Shown here: in pieces, positions 55,170-64,000 of the stretch
Position numbering within the stretch: the stretch's first letter is position 1
Layout: every line of letters starts with the position of its first letter
Notes under the pieces: model-generated
Told to the model about the DNA's origin: nothing
Database searches by the model: none
Seen by the model: the letters and a program-made list of their open reading frames with translations, nothing else
DNA from: Galaxea fascicularis
Taxonomy: Eukaryota; Cnidaria; Anthozoa; Scleractinia; Euphylliidae
DNA length: 64,000 nucleotides
Assembly: GCA_948470475.1 (NCBI GenBank)
Contig: OX419346.1
Location: forward strand, 1,107,651-1,171,650
Reading direction: 5' to 3'
Program-made: the position numbers and the translations under genes

Positions 55170-55687
55170 ACCCAAATTCTTGTTTACAACTCCCCCACCG
55201 ACGCAGCACCACAGTTTCTTTCAAACTACTCCCTTTCCCCAGTATAAGAGACACAGAAGCGTACGTGCGTTGGCCAAGCCGCTATCCATGTACATTTGCT
55301 ATGCATTGGGAATGTTAAATCACCTCATGAAACAAACCCCATTTTCGTCTTTATTTTCAGACCGGGTGGAAGGAATATTCCGCAATATGAAAAGGTGTAA
55401 GCTTAGCAAGAGTCTACCAGTTATGTTACTGTGAACTAATTTCCGCGAGTCAATAGTTATTAAGTTCAAAAGATATGTTACTCGCGTGAATCGAGGAAAC
55501 AAGGGTGCTAGAAAATCGCTATTGGTCTTGGTTTTGCGTTTAGTGGGTTAATGGAATGACACGAGTTTTTTTGCGTGGTAAAGGCAAAAATAATTTATGA
55601 AAAATTGAATAAATAATAATAATCATAATCTTCATAAAAATTAACAAAGCACAATTTACATAAACTGCAAATGCCTTTTACAAAGAA

Positions 55688-55948
55688 AGGGATGGTACCG
55701 TGGTGAGAGCACTCGCCTCCCACCAATGTGGCCCGGGTTCGATTCCCGGCCTTGGCGCCAAATGTGGGTTGAGTTTGTTGTTGGTTCTCTTCTCTGTTCC
55801 GAGAGGTTTTTCTTCGGGTACTCCAGTTTTCCCCTCTCCCCCAAAACCAACATTTCCAAATTCCAGTTCGATCTGGGATGCACGGACATGTTTGAAAGAG
55901 TTCTCTTGAGCTCTTTGGTGTAGTTCCGTGGGTAAACAAATTACATTA
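55688..55948 (+). mobile_element. tRNA-derived SINE, copy B
   Basis: Counterpart of 3477-3738: gtggtgagagcactcgcctc head and ggttcgattcccggcc B-box are preserved. Confidence 0.65.
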
Positions 55949-56050
55949 CATTTTTTTTTACAAATAAATAAATTAATTGATTAAATAAAAATGAAACTTA
56001 AATATATACATCAATTGAAAACATCGCCAACTTTGCTTTGATTTTCGTAG

Positions 56051-56213
56051 GCGCCTGCAACAGATGCAGCAGTAGAGCAAAGTACTGGATTGTTTGACAG
56101 TTCATCACAAATGTTCTTTATGTCTGTTGTCTATCTGTTAGCTCTCCTCGGAGTGGCTGTCATGGCCGGACTTTTCTATCAGTTTTTTGTATACCTCCCA
56201 CGCAGAAATAAAG
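56051..56213 (+). CDS. Gene B exon: M4 transmembrane helix
   Basis: Same layout as gene A 3834-3996: APATDAAVEQSTGLFD, MFFMSVVYLLALLGVAVMAG, LFYQFFVYLPRRNK. Donor gtatga, phase 1. Confidence 0.8.
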
Positions 56214-57251
56214 GTATGACAATCATTGTGTTTTTTCCGCCAAACTGGTGAGCAAAATCGGTAGAAAATGTCAGCCTCGCTCCCTCTTATAGCGCGAGCG
56301 GTTTTCATTTAAGCGTCGAATAGTAATTGCATTTGTAAGCTTGGTTTTGCATTGCTTTGCTCCGTGATTGGCCAGCAAACCTCACGCCACTCGTTCAGCC
56401 AATGAGAAGCAAAACCAATACCAATCTTGACTTGCACGCGCGTATTTTTCCCGCGCTTTGCGCCAACTACATGTTGTTTTGTATTCTGATTGGCTCATTG
56501 CACTGTTTGCATTTGTTGCGATTGGTCAGAGTATATTGGTTTTACGACACTCAATGGAAAACCACTGTATATGGAACCAACTAACTGCAATCTGATAGTC
56601 ATCATCATCCCAGCGTGAGGGTAACTACATTCAAAACTGTGACCCCAAGTTCGTGTGACTCAGTCTAGTCCTTGTGACCCCGAGTTCAAGTGAACTCGAA
56701 GATTTGACGACCCTCCGAACCGAACTGTGTGAACCGAACACAGGACAGACTGGTTGGAGCACTAGGCTTTGTCTGTACTGAACATCAGGTTTGCGTTCCC
56801 ACTGAAAAAAGCAGTGTAAGTCTCTCAGAGTGCCTGTCTTGCTATCTTTCTTGCTATCTTTCTCATAGAGAAAGTCATGTTTTTTCTTGTGAACATTGCA
56901 GTTTCGGTATTTCGACATGAAGACTAACAAGTGACTAACAAGTTTTACATAAACTTTTATACTATATAAATATATTATTGTAGTATTAAGCATTTTTCAC
57001 AGATTTGTACTCGCACCATTTAAAATCCCCACTACGCTCTATCCCTTAAGTATTATGTAACACTTTCACAGATTTGTAACTATTTTCCTACAATTTGTAA
57101 TTAACACTTACTTGTTACCAACTTTATATAGTCACCCACTTGTAAACATCCTTCAATTGAAGATGGATACTGAGTATTCGAAACATGTTTTGCAAATTAA
57201 AACGTTGTCGTTTTTTTAAATGTCTAATATAAATATATAATAAACTATATG

Positions 57252-57314
57252 TTATATTATATTATATTATATTATATTAAATTATATTATATTATATTAT
57301 ATTATATTATATTA
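57252..57314. repeat. (ATATT)n microsatellite
   Basis: About 12 consecutive attat units with one interruption. Confidence 0.85.
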
Positions 57315-57426
57315 CATTTTGTATAATAACCAAATCAATGCGCAGGCTCCGATTAGTAAATCAGCTATGGTTTATTGTGCTTGTAAACTCATGGAAATTT
57401 AACGCGTTTTCTGAATTCTTATATAA

Positions 57427-57588
57427 AAGCAATAGACCACAATTTTCTATGGTTTTGAGGCATGATAAACAACTTGAGATGTTGGAAGAACACTCGAAGA
57501 ATTCATAAATCACGAATTTGCGAATTCTCGTGTTCATTCAACATCTCAAGAGGTTTATAAACCATAGTAATTTGTGGTCTATTGCTTA
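57427..57588. mobile_element. Palindromic MITE
   Basis: aagcaatagaccacaatttt / aatttgtggtctattgctt ends and aacttgagatgttggaaga / tcaacatctcaag inside. Confidence 0.75.
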
Positions 57589-57724
57589 AATGTTATGTTA
57601 TGTTATGTTTTATAGTAAACCAACATTTTGTGATTCATGATACAGCATTTGGTAATTTAAGTTTATGCAACGTATGAGCTGAATTGATAACACAAGTGCC
57701 TGCGGTTGTTTTGCTTTGTTTCAG

Positions 57725-58191
57725 ATAAAACGTGCAAAGTGTTGTCCTCACATTTCGCTTCTAGACAGTTGCTTCTGAAGGAGATGAGGGGGTTTGTGGA
57801 CTCGTTCTACCTCAACATGACCACAAAAATGGACTCCATTATTAAGGAACAAAAGCGCGAGGTTCGAGAGATAAAAGCAGTGCTGAAACACACGGCGAAA
57901 AACGATGAATCTTCAAAACTTCGCCAGTCCAGTACAGAAAGCAATTCTACATTTAGTAGCAACGCAACCGTATCGTCATGTACGACGGAGAAGCAATTTG
58001 AGCAAAATAAGAAAATTGGTCAATTACTCTCACAGTCTCTGCAACTGAACTTACCGAACTGTGTGGATTTAAATGATAGCTGTGATTCATTAGCAAGCAC
58101 AGTAAGCTCTTCTGTCTCACGACACTCATCCAGTAAGTTCCATCTATCTAAGATCACATGGAAACACAACACAGTCGGATCAGATGCATAG
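57725..58191 (+). CDS. Gene B last exon: cytoplasmic tail and stop
   Basis: DKTCKVLSSHFASRQLLLKE and the charged helix KMDSIIKEQKREVREIKAVL as in gene A. The Ser-rich middle has KLRQSSTESNSTF in place of PETESSSTF. Stop TAG at 58189-58191 falls where gene A has CAG, so the tail is 11 residues shorter and loses the terminal -TTL. Of the shared exons this is the fastest diverging. Confidence 0.8.
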
Positions 58192-59639
58192 AGCAGAAAA
58201 GGAATTGAAGGAAGTACTACATTATAAGAACGCAGACAAGAGTTGTAGACCAAAATAGCCCGTCTCAGCTGAAAACGGCAATGTCAGTGATCTCCCCTAA
58301 ACGGGAGATAACAGAGGTTACGTAAAGAAGCGACGTACGAACAAACACTCTTTTCGCATTTAGTCAACGAAGTACTATTATAACATTCAGTGTTCGCGAG
58401 ATGACTTATTAGTCGCCGTACTGTGTTGATCTTTTTCCTTTTGGTATGAATAATGTGAAACCGGAACTGATTACTATAAGCATGCACCGGGCAAGTTTTA
58501 AAATCCATTTCCTTGATTCTAATTGATTTAACAAAGTCCTATTTTCCACTAATTCTTTTGCCAGGTTGTTATCGGACAGGTTGGTATCGGACAGTTCAAT
58601 AAGCCAATCACAACCTTAAATCAACTAATCACAACCTTGGTTTCAATCACCATAGTAACAGTGTACAGACTCGTGAATTGGGGCTTTCTTTAAAATGGAG
58701 AATATTTCCCTTGAGCAATGACAGTATTTCAGAGGACGGTGACTCTTGTTTCTCTGAAATTGTAATTTTTATGGCTAATTGGGATAGGACTGACTGTCGT
58801 CGAATTCGGTCTGTAATCATACTCGTGATAATTGTTATCACTCAGTCCTATTACCATTACATAAAACATTTTCAGACAGTCTGTCAATTATAAATGACCA
58901 CGTCACTGTTAATAATCTTGTCACTTTTCGGGCAAACTGTGTGTAACCTGCGCACATATTTTCAGAAAGTCAAAAATATTCGAATGGACCTATAATTTAA
59001 TAAGAGCCACTTCCTAATAGCCCCGATATATCACAACCCCATTACACAACAACAAACCGACAAATACTCTCTAACAAGTATTTCCTTCGACTTTTCACAC
59101 TTAGCAAGACCCAAACAATGCAAATACGTCGCGCAAGAGAACAAGAAAGAAAGAAAAACGCACACAAATATTCAAAAAGAAGAATTAAGGCACTTGGCAA
59201 AGGATCTGTAACGCCAGCTTGAAGCTCATTAAAGAATTTCTATTGTTTCGATATTCAAACGCTACTTTCTCTTTCAAAAAGGGTATGTTCTTCGATTCTT
59301 CAAGCTCGACTAAAACAATGAAACGCTATAAACATCTCGTGCGAGTGTGAAAAGTCAGTTTTAAGCTCATGAACCAATTTCTATTGTTTTAATATTCATA
59401 CCGCAATTCATCCTTTAAAAACAAAGATTTTCTTGGATTTTTTTGACTCCGCCAAATAACTAATGGTAAAAAAAAAACACGGTGCAACTTACACAGCCAA
59501 AGCTCTTAAAATAACGGAAACAATTGCCTATGATTATTGTAACAATAGAAATTGGCTTATAAGCAAAATCTTAAATGGAGCATAATTCAGATCCTTTGGC
59601 AAAAGATGTGCGAGAGCAGATTGAAGCTCAATAAAAAAA
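58192..59639 (+). other. 3' flank of gene B
   Basis: Homologous to gene A flank up to 59473. The AATAAA of copy A is changed here and no other convincing signal was noticed. It has the empty site of the 407-bp MITE at 59101-59103. Confidence 0.5.
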
Positions 59640-62600
59640 ACTTCAAAATTTGAAATTTAAAACCACGGGTTAACCCCTTTGGGCTTTGGTCCAAATTTCA
59701 ACTTTGCTGAAATCTTGCACAAAGCTCAAATAAGAAGAGAAAAAATGTTTTGGGAGTCTTTAGAAGCATTTCAACATCATTTCTAGACTACTTTTTGAAA
59801 TAGGCAAACTTTCAGCCAAATTCCAAATTTGACCCAAAACTGGCCAAAAGCATGGGTTAACCCCTTTGGGTTTTAATCAAAATTTCAACTTTGCTGAAAT
59901 CTTGCACACAGCTCAAATAAGAAGAGAAATAATGTTTTGGGAGTTTTTAGAAGCATTTCAACATCATTTCTAGACTCCTCTTTGAAATAGGCAAACTTTC
60001 AGCCAAATTCCAAATTTGACCCAAAACTGGCCAAAAGCATGGGTTAACCCCTTTGGGTTTTGGTCAAAATTTCAACTTTGCTGAAATCTTGCACACAGCT
60101 CAAATAAGAAGAGAAATAATGTTTTGGGAGTTTTTAGAAGCATTTCAACATCATTTCTAGACTCCTCTTTGAAATAGGCAAACTTTCAGCCAAATTCCAA
60201 ATTTGACCCAAAACTGGCCAAAAGCATGGGTTAACCCCTTTGGGTTTTAATCAAAATTTCATCTTTGCTGAAATCTCTCACACAGCTCAAATAAGAAGAG
60301 AAATAATGTTTTGGGAGTTTTTAGAAGCATTTCAACATCATTTCTAGACTCCTCTTTGAAATAGGCAAACTTTCAGCCAAATTCCAAATTTGACCCAAAA
60401 CTGCCCAAAAGCATGAGTTAACCCCTTTGGGTTTTGGTCAAAATTTCAACTTTGCTGAAATCTTGCACACAGCTCAAATAAGAAGAGAAATAATGTTTTG
60501 GGAGTTTTTAGAAGCATTTCAACATCATTTCTAGACTCCTCTTTGAAATAGGCAAACTTTCAGCCAAATTCCAAATTTGACCCAAAACTGGCCAAAAGCA
60601 TGGGTTAACCCCTTTGGGTTTTGGTCCAAATTTCAACTTTGCTGAAATCTTGCACACAGCTCAAATAAGAAGAGAAATAATGTTTTGGGAGTTTTTAGAA
60701 GCATTTCAACATCATTTCTAGACTCCTCTTTGAAATAGGCAAACTTTCAGCCAAATTCCAAATTTGACCCAAAACTGCCCAAAAGCATGAGTTAACCCCT
60801 TTGGGTTTTGGTCAAAATTTCAACTTTGCTGAAATCTTGCACACAGCTCAAATAAGAAGAGAAATAATGTTTTGGGAGTTTTTAGAAGCATTTCAACATC
60901 ATTTCTAGACTCCTCTTTGAAATAGGCAAACTTTCAGCCAAATTCCAAATTTGACCCAAAACTGCCCTAAAGCAAGGGTTAACCCCTTTGGGTTTTGGTC
61001 AAAATTTCAACTTTGCTGAAATCTTGCACACAGCTCAAATAAGAAGAGAAATAATGTTTTGGGAGTTTTTAGAAGCATTTCAACATCATTTCTAGACTCC
61101 TCTTTGAAATAGGCAAACTTTCAGCCAAATTCCAAATTTGACCCAAAACTGGCCAAAAGCATGGGTTAACCCCTTTGGCTTTTGGTCAAAATTTCAACTT
61201 TGCTGAAATCTTGCACACAGCTCAAATAAGAAGAGAAATAATGTTTTGGGAGTTTTTAGAAGCATTTCAACATCATTTCTAGACTCCTCTTTGAAATAGG
61301 CAAACTTTCAGCCAAATTCCAAATTTGACCCAAAACTGCCCTAAAGCATGGGTTAACCCCTTTGGGTTTTGGTCAAAATTTCAACTTTGCTGAAATCTTG
61401 CACACAGCTCAAATAAGAAGAGAAATAATGTTTTGGGAGTTTTTAGAAGCATTTCAACATCATTTCTAGACTCCTCTTTGAAATAGGCAAACTTTCAGCC
61501 AAATTCCAAATTTGACCCAAAACTGGCCAAAAGCATGAGTTAACCCCTTTGGGTTTTGGTCAAAATTTCAACTTTGCTGAAATCTTGCACACAGCTCAAA
61601 TAAGAAGAGAAATAATGTTTTGGGAGTTTTTAGAAGCATTTCAACATCATTTCTAGACTCCTCTTTGAAATAGGCAAACTTTCAGCCAAATTCCAAATTT
61701 GACCCAAAACTGGCCAAAAGCATGGGTTAACCCCTTTGGGTTTTGGTCAAAATTTCAACTTTGCTGAAATCTTGCACACAGCTCAAATAAGAAGAGAAAG
61801 AATGTTTTGGGAGTTTTTAGAAGCATTTCAACATCATTTCTAGACTCCTCTTTGAAATAGGCAAACTTTCAGCCAAATTCCAAATTTGACCCAAAACTGG
61901 CCAAAAGAATGGGTTAACCCCTTTGGGTTTTGGTCAAAATTTCAACTTTGCTGAAATCTTGCACACAGCTCAAATAAGAAGAGAAATAATGTTTTGGGAG
62001 TTTTTAGAAGCATTTCAACATCATTTCTAGACTCCTCTTTGAAATAGGCAAACTTTCAGCCAAATTCCAAATTTGACCCAAAACTGGCCAAAAGCATGGG
62101 TTAACCCCTTTGGGTTTTGGTCAAAATTTCAACTTTGCTGAAATCTTGCTCACAGCTCAAATAAGAAGAGAAATAATGTTTTGGGAGTTTTTAGAAGCAT
62201 TTCAACATCATTTCTAGACTCCTCTTTGAAATAGGCAAACTTTCAGCCAAATTCCAAATTTGACCCAAAACTGGCCAAAAGCATGGGTTAACCCCTTTGG
62301 GTTTTGGTCAAAATTTCAACTTTGCTGAAATCTTGCACACAGCTCAAATAAGAAGAGAAAGAATGTTTTGGGAGTTTTTAGAAGCATTTCAACATCATTT
62401 CTAGACTCCTCTTTGAAATAGGCAAACTTTCAGCCAAATTCCAAATTTGACCCAAAACTGGCCAAAAGAATGGGTTAACCCCTTTGAGTTTTGGTCAAAA
62501 TTTCAACTTTGCTGAAATCTTGCACACAGCTCAAATAAGAAGAGAAATAATGTTTTGGGAGTTTTTAGAAGCATTTCAACATCATTTCTTGTCTCCTCTT

Positions 62601-64000
62601 TGACATAGGCAAAGTTTCAGCCAAATTCCAAATTTGACCCAAAACTGGCCAAAAGCATGGGTTAACCCCTTTGGGTTTTAATCAAAATTTCAACTTTGCT
62701 GAAATCTTGCACACAGCTCAAATAAGAAGAGAAATAATGTTTTGGGAGTTTTTAGAAGCATTTCAACATCATTTCTAGACTCCTCTTTGAAATAGGCAAA
62801 CTTTCAGCCAAATTCCAAATTTGACCCAAAACTGGCCAAAAGCATGGGTTAACCCCTTTGGGTTTTGGTCAAAATTTCAACTTTGCTGAAATCTTGCACA
62901 CAGCTCAAATAAGAAGAGAAATAATGTTTTGGGAGTTTTTAGAAGCATTTCAACATCATTTCTAGACTCCTCTTTAAAATAGGCAAACTTTCAGCCAAAT
63001 TCCAAATTTGACCCAAAACTGGCCAAAAGCATGGGTTAACCCCTTTGAGTTTTGGTCAAAATTTCAACTTTGCTCAAATCTTGCACACAGCTCAAATAAG
63101 AAGAGAAATAATGTTTTGGGAGTTTTTAGAAGCATTTCAACATGATTTTTACACTCCTCTTTGAAATAGGCAAACTTTCAGCCAAATTCCAAATTTGACC
63201 CAAAACTGGCCAAAAGCATGGGTTAACCCCTTTGGGTTTTGGTCAAAATTTCAACTTTGCTGAAATCTTGCACACAGCTCAAATAAGAAGAGAAATAATG
63301 TTTTGGGAGTTTTTAGAAGCATTTCAACATGATTTCTAGACTCCTCTTTGAAATAGGCAAACTTTCAGCCAAATTCCAAATTTGACCCAAAACTGGCCAA
63401 AAGCATGGGTTAACCCCTTTGGGTTTTGGTCGAAATTTCAACTTTGCTGAAATCTTGCACACAGCTCAAATAAGAAGAGAAATAATGTTTTGGGAGTTTT
63501 TAGAAGCATTTCAACATCATTTCTAAACTCGTCTTTGAAATAGGCAAACTTTTAGCCAAATTCCAAATTTGACCCAAAACTGGCCAAAAGCATGGGTTAA
63601 CCCCTTTGAGTTTTGGTCAAAATTTCAACTTTGCTGAAATCTTGCACACAGCTCAAATAAGAAGAGAAATAATGTTTTGGGAGTTTTTAGAAGCATTTCA
63701 ACATCATTTCTAGACTCCTCTTTGAAATAGGCAAACTTTCAGCCAAATTCCAAATTTGACCCAAAACTGGCCAAAAGCATGGGTTAACCCCTTTGGGTTT
63801 TGGTCCAAATTTCAACTTTGCTGAAATCTTGCACACAGCTCAAATAAGAAGAGAAATAATGTTTTGGGAGTTTTTAGAAGCATTTCAACATGATTTTTAC
63901 ACTCCTCTTTGAAATAGGCAAACTTTCAGCCAAATTCCAAATTTGACCCAAAACTGGCCAAAAGCATGGGTTAACCCCTTTGGGTTTTGGTCCAAATTTC
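59640..64000. repeat. 187-bp satellite array, about 23 copies, running off the window
   Basis: gggttaacccctttgggttt recurs every 187 bp (59667, 59854, 60041, 60228 and so on). Units are highly uniform, with variants such as catgagttaa, ttggtcc and gatttttacactcc recurring in non-adjacent units. Each unit has stops in all frames, so it does not code. The palindrome gggttaaccc marks each unit. Confidence 0.95.

Larger units (their letters stand above)
56425..57693. other. 1.27 kb in the last intron of copy B, absent from copy A
   Basis: Starts within a genome-repeat (ttggttttgcattgctttgc) whose continuation here is cut off in copy A, so a deletion in A is more likely than an insertion in B. 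Contains an ATATT microsatellite and a MITE (57427-57588). The short ORFs are not supported. Confidence 0.7.
16518..58191 (+). other. Gene B: adhesion-type iGluR-like channel with K+ filter (multi-exon)
   Basis: At least 17 + strand exons join in frame from a D8C domain to a cytoplasmic tail. Domain order: D8C, Cys-rich module, F5/8C, EGF, F5/8C, (dead EGF), Ser/Thr stalk, TSP1, SEA, FN3, FN3, FN3, S1+M1, P-loop, M3, S2, M4, tail. Nearly every module border is phase 1, typical of shuffled extracellular modules, and no stop-bearing last exon or new start exon is seen between them. This supports one gene, though a two-gene arrangement is not excluded without transcripts. The first (signal peptide) exon is not found. 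The LTR insertion, in-frame TAG and dead EGF exon make its integrity uncertain. Confidence 0.7.
52173..59473. repeat. Segmental duplication, copy B
   Basis: Partner of 1-6312 in the same orientation, about 52 kb apart, carrying the channel exons of gene B and 3' flank. The homology ends just before the 187-bp satellite array begins. Confidence 0.9.

Noticed and set aside
59640..64000. Possible CRISPR-like array
   Set aside because: Units are uniform over all 187 bp with no repeat/spacer division, and the DNA is eukaryotic; it is a satellite.

Overview
Organism and overall picture. This is invertebrate animal DNA, most likely from a cnidarian (anthozoan or coral-like). The grounds are spliced genes with GT-AG introns, a D8C/uromodulin-like domain beside discoidin, EGF, TSP1, SEA and FN3 modules, abundant palindromic MITEs and tRNA-derived SINEs, and Ty3/gypsy and DIRS-type retroelements. 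The phylum is an inference; the eukaryotic intron/exon structure is read directly.

Main genes. All host exons I can support lie on the + strand and belong to two tandem paralogues. Gene A (269-4727) is the 3' half of a gene whose 5' part lies left of the window. Gene B (16518-58191) is almost complete, with only the signal-peptide/first exon unidentified. The shared 3' module is an ionotropic-glutamate-receptor-like channel: ligand-binding half S1 and M1 (seen only in B), a pore loop with a potassium-channel filter TTVGYGD, M3, S2, M4 and a coiled-coil-like cytoplasmic tail. In gene B this is preceded in a continuous chain of phase-compatible exons by D8C, a Cys-rich module, F5/8C, EGF, F5/8C, a Ser/Thr-rich stalk, TSP1, SEA and three FN3 domains. 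The predicted product is an adhesion-type, possibly SEA-cleaved, receptor-channel with a K+ filter in a glutamate-receptor fold. I know of no described protein with this combination.

Layout. 1-6312: gene A and its flank, nearly identical, introns and MITEs included, to 52173-59473 (gene B 3' end). 6313-16517: intergenic or 5' region with MITEs, a tRNA-derived foldback, a triplicated 370-bp repeat and G/C-rich tracts. 16518-27320: D8C to EGF exons, with a large inverted repeat, nested DNA-transposon-like elements and a 1.52-kb near-exact duplication carrying the F5/8C exons. 27321-33987: a stalk exon split by an LTR retrotransposon (28047-33938). 34330-46607: TSP1 and SEA exons; the last SEA intron holds a decayed DIRS/Ngaro-like element (36108-45313), itself interrupted by a second gypsy element (38928-43309). 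46937-50297: FN3 exons. 51115-58191: channel module of B. 59640-64000: a 187-bp satellite array running off the window end.

State of gene B. The stalk exon has an in-frame TAG and the LTR insertion, and one EGF exon is dead. Because the stalk and EGF exons are symmetrical (phase 1-1), skipping them would keep the frame. Gene B may therefore still be expressed, or may be decaying; transcripts would decide.
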